Below are positions 1 through 11,515 of a stretch of 64,000 nt of DNA, one piece after another; position 1 is the first letter of the stretch; the number at the start of each line of letters is the position of its first letter. This stretch comes from Hirundichthys speculiger (lineage: Eukaryota > Chordata > Actinopteri > Beloniformes > Exocoetidae): NCBI GenBank assembly GCA_018398805.1, contig JAGFBZ010000940.1:472001-536000 (forward strand), in the 5' to 3' direction. The translations under genes were made by a program, and so were the position numbers. Below the pieces are notes generated by a model, which worked only from the letters and a program-made list of their open reading frames with translations, did no database searches and was not told the DNA's origin.

Positions 1-261
1 TAGCCTTAACATCTGCAGGGTCTAACATCCATCGATGTTAACATGCAGCAGCCTACAAAGGGATGACAGCAGGCAGATACCAGGCTTGAGGAGAATGCAG
101 GTAAAAAGGGACACAGAGGGAGTAACATTACTAACATTTGTAACATCACTAGAGGAAGTTATGTTTATTTAATTAAATTGGAAGATTACCCATTATAAAC
201 TATAGAGTGAGACTACCATCAGCTACTCATGCTCACCCGGATAGTCAGTGCCAAATAGTGT

Positions 262-321
262 TTACAACAAAAACCGCGGTACCGACCATACCGTGAGCCA
301 CCTGTACCGTCACACCCCTAA
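262..321 (-). mobile_element. hAT-like transposon terminus (fragment)
   Basis: The reverse complement begins TTAGGGGTGTGACGGTACAG and continues with repeated CGGTA/TACCG motifs. This resembles the ends of fish hAT-type elements and the terminus seen in the opposite orientation at 2206. Only the end is present; no transposase is attached. The family is assigned from pattern only. Confidence 0.4.
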
Positions 322-1525
322 TAGACAGCTACTGTTTGCTTCTTCACACCCCTGGCACACAGGTGCATTTAATAGCACAAATCCACAAGTCTCTCCTTTC
401 TGGGTTTTCTGTCTCTAATGGGAACTTGTGAGACGAAACCCTGGCTTGTCTCCTCTGTGATTTGTGCATCCGATGGCATAACAGCTGACACTTTTGTAAA
501 TACAGAAAAACTGGCTTTTTAAGCTGGTGGGGAGTGGAGGGAAATGTCATTTTTGCCCTTCATCATTACACTTCCTTTGTTGTGTGACGTTATGTGAAAA
601 CTATGAACAGATTAACTTTATATAATAATTTACCAGTTAGAGTTATGCAAGTAATCCACATCACAGTCCAGCAACAATAGTGAGGAAGATATTCTGCTAG
701 ACTCCATGAAGGGAATGCATAATCTCACTGATCGTAATAAAAGTATTCAACACTCTTCATATAACAATTAACATACAACAATATTACTACATTCCTGAAA
801 GTAAACGTGGTATTTTTTTTGCCGGTTGTTGAAAATTACATTCTGCTTATATTGTACCAGCTTAACTGATGATAAAGTATACAACCTGGCGTGCATTACT
901 TATATAACTCTATCACACACATTTCTAAACATTTATGTCATTACATAAAGGTAATCTATCGACAGAGTTAGCTTTATTGATTATGGATATTGTGTACTCC
1001 ACAGCCACATGATTTGGAGACAGTCGAGAGTGAGAAAGTACAGCGATACTTTCTGATTATCAGGCAGCCAGTCAACATTAAATGAGTACACGACTACACT
1101 TACGCTGGTACACTTGTCCATGACACATACAACACATATGTAAAATTACTGCAGAGGAGGTGGAGGGTGGTGTTCAACACTCCCTGAGAAATGGCTGCTC
1201 TAGGCTCATGAAGGCCCATGAGGCCCATGAAATTGTAACACTTCAACAGTTTCTCAGTTCCAAAATAGTTGCATGCTAACACTTAACGTATTAAGAACAA
1301 CAATACCTTTTCTTTGCTTGTACAAATATAGGTTTCTGAAGTGACTACAAATCAAAAAAACGCAAACAAAACACAGTCCCGTCACTTGGTTTGGGCTTTT
1401 CGGGCCAGCCCCCTGGAAGTACCCCGTCCGCCATTGGCGTACTGCATTTGTGCTACAGAGCGACACTTTCACCGGTTCGCAGATTAACCAGTGTTTTTCT
1501 CTTTCTACAAATATATCTTTTTATA

Positions 1526-1654
1526 ATGTCGAGTCGGTCGAGTGGGAATACATGTTCTGTCATAAACTGTGCCAACAATGGCGTGAAAATTCAACAATGG
1601 AAGAAGAAAGTATGCGAAATACACAAGCCTTTACTGCACGAAGTGTTGGTATTC
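1526..1654 (+). pseudogene. THAP-domain (P-element-like) transposase N-terminal relic
   Basis: The reading frame from ATG 1526 starts MSSRSSGNTCSVINCANNG and continues with WKKKVCEIHKPLLHEV before a stop. The spacing CxxxxC, then W, then CEIH is like the start of a THAP C2CH zinc finger in fish THAP-type or P-element-like transposases, with the first Cys pair and a Cys-x2-His visible. The frame stops after about 43 residues, before the AVPTIF-type end of a THAP domain and before any catalytic region. I read it as a truncated relic, not a working gene. Confidence 0.4.
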
Positions 1655-1717
1655 TGTTGATCGTCGGATCGTCGGATGCCAGACAATGAATGAAATAATC
1701 CTTAATGCCTATAAAAC

Positions 1718-1745
1718 AATGAATGAATGAATGAATGAATGAATT
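1718..1745 (+). repeat. (TGAA)n microsatellite
   Basis: About seven tandem copies of the tetranucleotide ATGA/TGAA, read directly. It directly follows the THAP-like relic. Confidence 0.8.
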
Positions 1746-2205
1746 AGGAGAATGATAAAATAAATTAAATATAACATTAACACATAGCCTAATTTACCGC
1801 TAGCATTAATTTCAGTAGCATAATCTTTATGGCTGTGAAGTAGTTATAGCCAGCGTTGCATTTTTTACGTATTCCCACAGTTTTAAGTGTTTGGTTATGG
1901 GAATAGATCATGCTATTTCCATAACCAATCATTAAAAACAGCGATAAACTACCTTCATCTGTAACTGAAGGCCACTGCCTAACATCATCAATCCAAGACA
2001 TGTCTGCGTTATCCGTAACAGATGCTCCACGCTGCTGTGTTTGGGTTACTTAGGTGGAGCACCGCACACTCCAGTTATGTTTGTGCCACTAGGGGGCGCA
2101 TGTCCACAATTTTTAAGTCGAAAAGGTGTATAGAGGAGGAGGGTTCCAACACTCTCATTGACTTTTGTAGGACTCTTAGAAGGCAGAGGTCAAGTGGGTC
2201 CTGGA

Positions 2206-2830
2206 TAGGGATGCAACGGTACTCGGTAAAATACCAGACCGTTCGGTACTACCTGCACGGGACAATACGCTTTTATGTCCCGCGGTATTTATGTTCCAAT
2301 CATTTTGCATTGGACTTGCACGTGAGCGTGCGTGCCTTTTAGGCAACAGGCCGCCACTGCATGTCAACGTCCACTCGCCTCTGCTCACTCACAGTGACCA
2401 GCTGATCACACTTTGGCCGGTTGGCTGCAGCTCATAGACGCAAGAAATGGGGGGTAGTAGGCATGGCCAGTGGTAGCGGAGAAGTTGGGATAAAACTTAT
2501 TTAAATCGCCGGTGCGGGAGCATTTTGGTTTTGCTGTTGAATACACCGGCGAGGGAGTGAAAGCAGTTAACAGAAACTTTACAGTCTGTAAACGGTGCTT
2601 GAGACATGTCCCGTACTCAAACGGAAACACAAGCCGCATCTCCAGCGTAATCATCCTGATAATACGCTTTCCGTACACCCCGGAAAGGTAACGGCAGCAA
2701 AACAACAACTGTGCAAAACCTCAACAGAACTCATGAAATTTGACTCAGGGATTGACAATGGGAACCTCTATCAAATTTCAAAGGCTGATCCGGAACTTAT
2801 CAGATCGATTATCAGATGATTATCTATATT
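2206..2830 (+). mobile_element. hAT-like transposon 5' part with broken BED zinc finger
   Basis: The left end reads TAGGGATGCAACGGTACTCG followed by CGGTA/TACCG motifs typical of fish hAT termini. Around 2508-2670 one frame gives VREHFGFAVEY, then VCKRC, then PYSNGNTS. This matches the BED-finger layout of ZBED-type transposases (W/F-x-HFGF, CxxC, then SGNTSN). The histidine pair lies in another frame (a fragment like RNHPDN near 2651), and no hATC dimerisation domain or DDE core follows. This is a degenerate N-terminal fragment. Confidence 0.5.
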
Positions 2831-4019
2831 ATCAATTGATAATATGCCAAATTGATAATACATTGTCAATTAATTGCAATATTATCTGTTGTTTCCTTCA
2901 CCAGGCATCTTCCCCTGTTTCTTTTATGGTGTTATGATTTTTGTTTTGTCTGCGTTTTCATTCATTATGATTTAAGGGTTCCTGATCATAAACTGTATCT
3001 CTATTAAGGGTTTTGTTATCAGGGAGGTTCCAATCACCAGTGATCTTCATGATGCTCCAGGTGGTTTCCTGCTTACATGCTGGCGAGGATTGAGCCGTCT
3101 TTATTGTTTTGGCCATATTTCCCCCCCGAGTCCATTAAAACAGACTGACAGCACTGAGAACTATTGATGGACACATGAACCATGTGACCCCCATGTCGGT
3201 GAGATCAAGGAGCATCATAACTCCCTTCTAAAAGGCACTAGTTTGGGCCAGATGAAGTCTGAAAACATGTCAGTCAACTTTTTAATTAGCTTGGTTTTGT
3301 TACATAGCAGACCTTGATTTACAAAACTTTCCAGCATCCTCATCTTTTCCTTCGGTGAAGTTTCCATCATGCAGCATTCACTTTTCCTTAGAAGTGGGCA
3401 TCATAAAGCTGAAACACGAATTTCAAAAGCTGTCCATACCACAAAGGGGAGGGGTGGATTCAAGTTGATTGGCTGACTCCTTCCCCTTCAAGCAGCTGCT
3501 ATGAACAGAGCAGTAAAGATGTGTCGAAAGGGAAACTACTGTGGCGTTCTGACCAAGGCTTGTCAGAGACACTTTATTAAGACCTCAGGACATTGAGTCA
3601 ACTTTAAAAAAAAGGCAAGAAAATTGTAACTACATTTTGCTGTACATAAAACTGCTGCAAAAATGATATGGCAAAAACCAAGTGATGGCATGATCAAAGC
3701 CAATATAATGATATAAAAGACAATTAAAGGTGGCATTACACAGGAGTCTGTCAAACTAGTTCTGGCTCCAGCAGACCTAATATTGTTTGAGACTTTGTCA
3801 TGTCTCAGCTTCACTGTCAGTTGCAGGTGATTAGTGTTAGTCATAAAAATAAACATGGTTAGGGTTGAATATTAAATAATACAGTGTTTTGGTTCAGGAT
3901 AAAAAAGACACAAGGTTTGGCATAAATTAGCCTCTGATCAGCCGTCACTCACTTCATAACTTTCCAGTCACAGGGTGACCTGACCTGTCTTGTTTGCTGA
4001 AAGATAAACATTATATTAA

Positions 4020-4042
4020 GTGTGTGTGTGTGTGTGTGCGGG

Positions 4043-4074
<32 letters not shown>
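4020..4074 (+). repeat. (TG)n microsatellite
   Basis: An almost pure TG dinucleotide run interrupted by GCGGGGTGCG. An apparent Cys-Val peptide across it is an artefact of the repeat. Confidence 0.9.
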
Positions 4075-4863
4075 CAGACAGCTTGCGTGGAACCTATTGG
4101 TCCTCCAGTCAAGGCCAGGACTGTATGCTGACTATCGTCAGCACAAAGAGAACAGCTGACGAGGCCCAACTGTTGACAGACTACAAGGATCAGGACTCCC
4201 TATCAGCTGTATGTGTGCAAATGAAGCACATTTCACAAAAAAAAAAAAAAAAACTGCATAAAGGCTAAAAATGAATAGAAAATCTCAAGAGACAAGCTCT
4301 CATCCTCCACCCTCAGTAACTATTTATAGCCCCATACAAGCAATGAGCAGGCAAATATGATAACGATGTCACAGGCCTTACAGTATCACACTTGGCAGAA
4401 ATAAACAGAGAAGGTTACTGCTGCAGATGCAGCAAAACATTTTGTCATCGCAGAATTTTAAGCAGCAGATGCAGCGCTACTCCTGGCATCTGAACTTGTA
4501 CTGGGAATTACCAAACTATCTGTTCTGATAGTTGAGCCAATCATTTACTGCAAGAGCAGTTTTATGTTCATAGGTACCGGTAAGGAGATAAGTTGATGGA
4601 GAGGAAAGAAAACAGCGATAGTACTGCATGGCTAAACGGGTGATGATATAAATTTGTCAAATGTCAAAGGTTCTACCTTGTTATTTAATATCTGTTCCTG
4701 CATCAGACCACTACAGTCGCTGGGTCTCATTCACAAAAAGTGAGCAGAACAGATTTGTGTGTAAACTGTGAAGCTGAGTTTAATTCATGCATGTTCCAGC
4801 ATTCATGAAAATGTTAGTAACTCCAAACTTTTTGTAGCCACAAACCAAATCTACTCCTACCAG

Positions 4864-5727
4864 GGGCTGGGCATCAGAAACCGATATCTTTATAGTATCT
4901 GTCAAATTGCTTTGATACCATTGACTATCGAAAAGCCCTGTCATTCACACCTATTTTCAATACTTTCCAAACACCGCCGCCGCTCTCGTGTTTAACTGTG
5001 GTATAGAGCTACCTGAGCACGACTGGCACACCACTCCAATCATCCCATCCTGTCATGACAAAGAGGCAGGCGTTTCAAACAAATCTCTGGAGTCACGACC
5101 AGTAGCTCCAGTTCAGTCTGTAGTCAAGAGAATCAGTCTGTACTGGAGTCACGACCAGTAGCTCCAGTTCAGTCTGTAGCAGAGAGAATCAGTCTGTAGT
5201 GGAGAGAATCAGTCTGTACTGGAGTCACGACCAGTAGCTCCAGTTCAGTCTGTAGGGGAGAGAATCAGTCTGTACTGGAGTCATGACCAGTAGCTCCAGT
5301 TCAGTCTGTAGCCAGAGAATCAGTCTGTACTGGAGTCACGACCAGTAGCTCCAGTTCAGTCTGTAGCAGAGAGAATCAGTCTGTACTGGAGTCACGACCA
5401 GTAGCTCCAGTTCAGTCTGTAGCAGAGAGAATCAGTCTGTACTGGAGTCACGACCAGTAGCTCCAGTTCAGTCTGTAGCAGAGAAAATCAGTCTTTACTG
5501 GAGTCACGACCAGTAGCTCCAGTTCAGTCTGTAGCGGAGAGAACCAGTCTGTGAGACTTGTCATCACTTGTCTCAAGCTCTTCTGCGACAAGTATTTTAT
5601 TTTGATCGATTGCCCAGGTGTACTACCATTAGTATCTAAAATTACTTCCTGTATGCTGAAATTTTAATAAGCTGGTATTAGAAAAAGTATTGTTCAGGGA
5701 TCGCTTTTAATATCGATATTAAAAAAT
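4864..5727 (+). mobile_element. Nonautonomous interspersed repeat carrying a minisatellite
   Basis: The left side (AGGGGCTGGGCATCAGAAAC, then several TATC/GATA steps) and the right side (rich in TATCGATATT) look like the flanks of a common fish nonautonomous repeat of the 'GGGCTGGGCATCG...GATACC' type. Its middle is replaced by a 56-bp tandem array. It abuts the next transposon at 5728. I see no coding capacity. Confidence 0.4.
5087..5553 (+). repeat. 56-bp tandem repeat (minisatellite), about 8-9 copies
   Basis: The motif CTGGAGTCACGACCAGTAGC recurs at 5087, 5143, 5219, 5275, 5330, 5386, 5442 and 5498. Spacing is 56 bp with one 55-bp and one 76-bp unit; the longer unit has an extra 20-bp GAGAGAATCAGTCTGTA duplication. 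Units are nearly identical, which suggests recent expansion. Confidence 0.9.
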
Positions 5728-6744
5728 GAGGGCTGAGCAATGATTAGAATTTTTAATCACGATTAATCACATTATTTTCCTGATTAATCGCACTGTATAT
5801 GCAAAATCAAAAGTAGTAGTAAAATGCACTTTTATTAAAATGTTCTGCTGCCATATAAACTAAAGTACCAACACTTCACACTTTTGACATCGGCACTTGT
5901 CAGTAACACATATTTAATGTAAATCTCATCTTAATGTAAAATAAAATAAAGCTTATTGTCACAGCCAGGGCATTAATATCAGCCTGTTTTTTATAAAAAA
6001 AAAAAAAAAAAGTCTACAAACAAAATCCAACAAAAAGATTGTGTCTCAGCACAATCAAAACATTAAAACAGGTAATTTCTGAGGTCAGCAGAAACTTTTA
6101 ACGGGGAGTTCAACTTGTCAGTGTTAAATGTCTGGATTTAAATGAAATGTCCTTGTTAAAGTAGTTTTATCAATCGTTCATTCATTCTTTCCATTTTCAA
6201 TTGTCAATCAAAAATTAAGAAAAATTAAAAAGTTACATTTTATTACGTTTTTCGGTTTTTTAATCTGACATAAAAAATGAAAAAAAATTTTTTTTTAATT
6301 TCAGAGAATTGGATCAAAAATGAAAAAACGGGCCACAGAATGAGTGTTTTATAATCGAGTGGACTTTCAGTTGTCATTACATCTGTGCCACTAATGGAGC
6401 CGTAAGTAACACTAGAGAATGGAGCAGATCTGATGATAAATGGAGGAATGATGCAAAAGTTTTGTTGTAGTCCAGAATTTTCTTTTCCAGACAGAATTGT
6501 TAATATTGCTACCTGAGTTGCTACCTGAACTGTAAAGTTCACTGATTTTTACCGTTCTCCATGTCTGTTTTAGCTTTTCCGCATGTTTCCTGCCAATTCT
6601 CTTCGGGTTCGGCAGCAGCCAGTAACAGACTTTTCAAAACAAAAGCATGTGAGCAACATGTGTTAACGCGCGATAAAATAAATGTCGGCGTTAAAAAATG
6701 AATGAGTTAACGCGATAATAATGCGTAAACTTGCCCAGCCCTAT
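5728..6744 (+). mobile_element. Nonautonomous DNA transposon, copy A (hAT-like ends)
   Basis: It begins AGGGCTGAGCAATGATTAGA and ends with TTGCCCAGCCCTA, an inverted terminal repeat of about 12 bp, with subterminal GATTAATC and GTTAACGCG motifs. A homologous copy in inverted orientation lies at 13273-14417. Weak peptide similarity between the copies (for example SGSNSGSN versus the matching strand here) shows common descent, but no transposase domain is recognisable. Confidence 0.65.
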
Positions 6745-7039
6745 AAAAATATTAAACAATATCTAGCCCTACTCCTGCCTCAAACCACTTGTAAAGCTTG
6801 TGTGAATGAGTATTTTTTTGTCATTCTCAGACTGTAAAACATTAATGCCTTGCATTTCACAGTATGCTGATACCTATAAAACGTAGATTTTGAACATGAG
6901 AATAAATTGAAACTATAATATTTATTTTAATGGATGGGGCCTTTTGCATATCTAAACTTTAATTTCTGTTTCTTCTAATCTCAGTGGGTTGATTAAATGG
7001 ACTTGAAATGCTGACAGACACCCACACAGTGACCTGGCC

Positions 7040-7099
7040 CGTTACAGAGCATTACCGTTACAGAGCATTACCGTTACAGAGCATTACCGTTACAGAGCG
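7040..7099 (+). repeat. 16-bp tandem repeat, 3.6 copies
   Basis: GTTACAGAGCATTACC is repeated head to tail starting at 7041, with the last copy partial. Confidence 0.85.
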
Positions 7100-7283
7100 C
7101 ACCGGTGGTGTCATGAAGCCATTGAGGTTATGTTTTGACACAAGTGGTGGCATCCTGCTCTACAAGCCAGAGAAGGTGTGAAAATAAAAATATCCCTAAT
7201 GCACCGAAGTGTCTGCCAGCAGAACCAGTTCACCACACGCCCAATGAAGACACTTGGACTTCCCAGCAACTTATTAAATGGTT

Positions 7284-7553
7284 ATACTGTAATCCCCCGC
7301 ACTTGGCGGTTAATTGGGGGCACAGTAATGACCGTCATAGCAGCCAATCACAGGCCTCGATATTCGTTCATGGGCCCTCCCCTGTCGGCTCTTGTTGCTT
7401 CCTGAGACTCCTTCTTGATGCGATGGGTTTCGCTTCAGCTTCGTGCGCTTCGTTTGAATTTTTTTTTTCGAGTACTTACGTATTGTTCAGTATAACTGTA
7501 TAACTGTACTGAGACCGCGATTGCTGAGACCGCTAAGTGTGGGGATTACTGTA
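7284..7553 (+). mobile_element. 270-bp MITE with TACTGTAATCCCC ends
   Basis: The left end ATACTGTAATCCCCCGCACT and the right end AAGTGTGGGGATTACTGTA are imperfect inverted copies of each other, with TA at the outer edge as for Tc1/mariner-type insertion. Short open frames inside have no recognisable domain. Confidence 0.6.
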
Positions 7554-9587
7554 GTGGTTTCATGCAACTGCTACTGGCAGGCTGCACTGAAATAATTTGT
7601 AAAGGCTAAAACATGTTTCCTTGAGAGAAAAAAAAAAAGAAAACTGTGAATGGTTAGATTTTTTTTTTTTTTAAGTTACCTTAGTCTGCAGATTGATTTA
7701 TTGAAACTACAAGAAGAAGTACCATTTTTATGGGCAAAACTTTCAATTAATATGCTGTAAAACTTCCAACCAATCCAATATCTCCCCTAGTTGCCACAAT
7801 ATACAACACTTAATAAAAGAATATTACAACATTACCTTGGAGGCTGCTGTTGGACCACTAACCTCTGTACCTGGATGTGAGACCTGCCACTGTCTTTTTT
7901 AAATATAATCCCTGATACAGGTTTCTCTGATAAAAGAGACAATGCAACTGAGATCTTTGCTGATATGGACAAACACATTTATTCATGTATTTATTTATTG
8001 CATCCGACATCAGCAGCGTGGTTCAGTTCTGCTGGTGCTTTTTTCTGACCTCAGGTGTCACCAGGACCAGTCTGACCCAAAGGTTCTGCGATCCCGTGAG
8101 TCTGCACCTCTACACCTCCTGATGTGGTGATTCCAGGGCACGGTTTATAATTAATGAACTTCGTGAGCTTTGCCAGCTTGCAAGTGATTGAAATTCATCA
8201 TCCTACACCCAGTCTTACGAACAAGTCCGCGTCTTAGACGGCATTTGTGAAGTTTTTAGTAAGGAGGTGAATTATGTGCAAATCTACTTACAGATTTATG
8301 ACCATTTCATGAACGAGGCCCATTGTCTCTAAACAGCATAGTTTTAGGGCTACCCTGGTTTTAATGTATGTTTGCTTGATTTTTTTTTCTATGTATTATT
8401 TATGGGCTTATACACTTTCATTTCAAAGCCAAACTGCATTGATTTTTTTTTTTTTTTTTAAACATAAAGCTCACTCAGTTTACTCCCCAGTATCCTCATC
8501 AGCGGATGCCAGTGATGGCTGTGGCTACTGAGTGAGTTTTTCTAATCTGAGTAACCTGGAAGATGTTGTCACCACTGTAATTGCAAGCTTGATTTAAAAC
8601 CTTTCATTTGTTGTAGAGGATGTGCATTACAAACTGTGCTTGACTTCAATAACGGGGCTATTAGGATGCAGGAGCTACTTTATAGTTACATTAAAGGAAA
8701 TGTAAAATTCATCTTAAAGTATGACCATCTGAGCTCTTTTAGCATTCTCTGTTCATCAGTTAATATATGTAATATTGAAAAAACCTGTAATTACGGCATA
8801 TGAAAATGATATTTTATGTTAAAGCTGCCTTAAACAATCTGCTTGCGTTTGGCAATATGACATATAGCCAAACAGAAAAGGAAATGGGTGGTTTAGGTAC
8901 ATTAAAATGCAATTAGGTCAGTTGTTACCAAAAGAAGGCAGCCTGTATGGGAACTAACAAATAAGGCTCTTAAGCAGTTAACCTGGCATCGCTCTGCCAA
9001 GAGTTTAACAGAAGATTACTGATTTTTCTCTGATTATGGCACCAAAACAACTACCTGTAGGTTACACGCTTTCAGATTACACGCTTTTCACGCAAAGAGG
9101 AAGACAAATTGAAATTAGATGCACATTACCATCATTATCTGTTTATAGGTGACTTAGAATATCTGGAAGATATCCCAACTATTCGACAGACATGAAACTC
9201 AACAAAGCAAAGGTGTACTACTATCTTGTCAAAACTTCAAGTTCGCCTTTTGCATTAAGAAAATATGATGTCAACTTTACAACTGTAATGTTTGCGCTCC
9301 ACAAAACATCATTTTGTGGTGTTACATAGCTGCTACACCCCGCTGTGCAGGATCCATTACGCAATACGCATGTCCAGCTTCCACAGCCTGTGTGTGAGCC
9401 TGAAATAATCCATCACAATGTGCAAATCACACAGAAAATGTAAGAGTTTATCCTTAACAAAGTGGAGTTGAGGTTTGAAAGACAGGGTTCTCTCCAGTCA
9501 CAATCTGGTGACACAAAGGATGAAATGCAAACTTTGCCAGCGCCCCGTTCGGAGAAATAAAGCGACACCGACTGACAGGTAACTTAC

Positions 9588-9868
9588 TTTTCCTGCATGA
9601 CATTCTCCTTGATGGCTTCCAGCGTGCTGTGGTTCCCTTGCTGGAGTCTGCAGGTGGCCAGGTGCCGCTGGTGCTGATCCTTCAGACAGGCGTTTTCCTT
9701 GCAAAGATCCGTCACCTGGAGCTCCAGCTCCTCGATCCGGACCCGCTGTTTCTCCAACAGACCTTGCTGGGTCTCAATGATCTTATTCAGCTCTTTCAAA
9801 TATTCCGCCGCTTTGCTGGGGTTCTCTGTCGGGTTCTCCATCTCGTAAAACGCCCGTTGTCCGTCCAT
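9588..9868 (-). CDS. IQSEC1: IQSEC/BRAG Arf-GEF first coding exon (probably IQSEC1)
   Basis: This exon encodes 93 residues plus two bases of the next codon. Residues about 17-72 form a heptad coiled coil (AAEYLKELNKIIETQQ, then LLEKQRVRIEELELQV) matching the N-terminal coiled coil of IQSEC2 and IQSEC3, where YLxELxxIIxxQQxLLxxQRxRIxELE is conserved. IQSEC proteins are Sec7-domain exchange factors for Arf6, acting at the plasma membrane, endosomes and postsynaptic density; the coiled coil mediates self-association. The exon ends at a GTAAGT donor (minus strand, GT at 9587-9586), phase 2. Two starts are possible: MDGQ at 9868, or M10 (MENPTEN) at 9841, which has G at -3 and +4. The specific assignment to IQSEC1 rests on synteny with HDAC11 and FBLN2. 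The IQ, Sec7 and PH exons are outside the window. Confidence 0.75.
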
Positions 9869-9869
9869 G

Positions 9870-10270
9870 GAGGCGGAGACGAGCGGGAGACGCAGCGCCT
9901 CTCTCCTTCCGCCGCGCACTCACCAGCGGTCGGGCTGAGCGCGCCTCCTGCGCTCCGACATGACCGCGGTGCTGACTGGCGGTGTCGGTTCGGCTGCGAA
10001 GTTGGCCGGTTCTGATCAGCTGCTGCCCGCCGCCGCCGCCGCCGAGTCCACTGAGCTCCGCGTCGCAGCAACCAGAGAACCACCAGCCTTCCGCTCCGAG
10101 CCCGGGAGAGCCGTTTAACCCTTTCAGGGCCGCATCAACGTCGCGCCTCCTCACTGGAGTCCTGCTGAATGAGCCGCGCTGCCGCGCGCGCGCGCGCACA
10201 GGATTGGTAGGCTATATTGCGCGTGTCTCCATTCAACAGGTAGGAAAGTCTCTGCCGCAGGTGGACCTCG
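9870..10270 (-). promoter_or_regulatory. IQSEC1: CpG-rich promoter / 5' region of IQSEC1
   Basis: GC content and CpG density rise sharply against the AT-rich surroundings: GCCGCCGCCGCCGCCGAGTC near 10031 and a CG dinucleotide run near 10182-10196. It lies immediately upstream of the minus-strand start codon, so it is the likely promoter and 5'UTR. Open frames of 95-138 codons on either strand here are a by-product of the GC-rich, stop-poor sequence. No TATA box or defined start site can be assigned. Confidence 0.6.
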
Positions 10271-10386
10271 TGTGTACAGCAGTGTTCATTAATGGATGAA
10301 TCAATCCTCCTTCCACGTCCACACGAGCACGCAAACGGTTCAAAACAAACACTTCTGTCCATTCATGTGTGTAATGCCACAGCTTT

Positions 10387-10451
10387 CATTATTATTATTA
10401 TTATTATTATTATCATTATTATTATTTTTTTATTATTATTATTATTATTAT
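10387..10451 (+). repeat. (ATT)n microsatellite
   Basis: Trinucleotide ATT/TTA run with a few interruptions (TCATT, TTTTTT). Confidence 0.9.
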
Positions 10452-11428
10452 ATTTGTTTATATGCAGGCTTGCCAGCTGCGTCTGTGTGAATTTATATTG
10501 TTTGTGGCTTTATTTGATATGAATATACTTAATATTATACCATGATAATAAATACTCCTTAGTTTAAAAAACAAAAGTTCTACATAGCACAGCTTATGAC
10601 ATCAATATTAGTAAAACCTGCAATCGACTTTTATTATCATAGGATAACTTGAATTTAGGACTATCGTTAATTTAAGCACAGAATACATTTTTTATTCATT
10701 TGGAATAATGGTTCTTTCCACCTGATGAATATCAATACATCTTCACTTTACTTTCATACTATTCTCTGCAAACCTTTGGTTTATGAGCTCAATCGAACCA
10801 CAGGGCTCTTACCAGCTTTTTTTTTATAGTCTTCAACCACAAGTTTTTTAAGTACAGTTTAATGATCTTTATTAAATGTAACAGACAGATCTTTTCTAAG
10901 ACAGTTTTTAAATTGTTATAGGCAACACCGTTACTTCTACACCTGCATCACTGTTTAACTCTGAATTAGACTTTATTAAATAGGCTATAACCTGCATGTT
11001 TCACTGCCATCAGCATTAGAATATTCCCCGAAAGAATCTCTGTACTGACAAAAGAAAATGGGACCTCATTAGAAAGAAACTAGAATCTAATTTGAAAAGT
11101 CATTTTTAATCATCACCCCCATTTTTATTTTGGAGGGAAAGGGGAACACTGGTGACGTGTAGGTACACGTCATGCTGATTCTGGGATTGTTGGGCCACAG
11201 AAAGCTAAACCATGACCTTCATTATATGTAAAGCTCTGAATCTTCCCTGAGGCTCCACAGGCTGCAGTTGATCACGTGCACACGCAGCAGCTGTCCTTGC
11301 ATTTTTTCCTGTCTGACTCTGGCTGCAAACACACCTGACCTTTTGTTGGTAATTGCTATTCTGGATGCTGTTGTAAACCCGGCACTATCCAGGGAGCCCA
11401 GCGTTACCTTTTAAGAACACATGTGAGC

Positions 11429-11515
11429 AGGGTTAGGGTTAGAGGGTTAGGGTTAGAGGGTTAGGGTTAGAGGGTTAGGGTTAGAGGGTTAGGATTAGAG
11501 GGTTAGGGTTAGGGT
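11429..11515 (+). repeat. Interstitial telomere-like (TTAGGG) array
   Basis: A head-to-tail series of GGGTTAGGGTTAGA units: pairs of the vertebrate telomere hexamer TTAGGG separated by an extra GA, giving a period of about 14 bp, with one unit carrying GGATTA. The array is short (87 bp) and internal. Confidence 0.85.

Larger units (their letters stand above)
1..9587 (-). other. IQSEC1: IQSEC1 intron 1 (partial), repeat-rich
   Basis: This is the sequence downstream, on the minus strand, of the coding exon at 9588-9868. I looked for the IQ motif, Sec7 and PH domain exons of an IQSEC protein and found none, so the next exon is probably beyond the left edge. The interval holds transposon relics (262-321, 1526-1654, 2206-2830, 4864-5727, 5728-6744, 7284-7553), a TG microsatellite and two minisatellites, each listed separately. 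From 2830 to 4019 and from 7554 to 9587 I see only AT-rich unique-looking sequence with short poly-T runs. The intron assignment is inferred from the splice donor at 9586-9587. Confidence 0.6.

Noticed and set aside
5087..5553. CRISPR-like array from 56-bp spacing
   Set aside because: The whole 56-bp unit is repeated, with no unique spacers.
9629..10199. 128- and 138-codon frames overlapping the IQSEC1 exon and promoter
   Set aside because: Arg/Pro/Ala-rich by-products of GC-rich sequence; the 93-residue coiled-coil frame has family similarity and a splice donor.
11429..11515. True chromosome end
   Set aside because: Only 87 bp, interrupted units, with unique sequence and genes on both sides.
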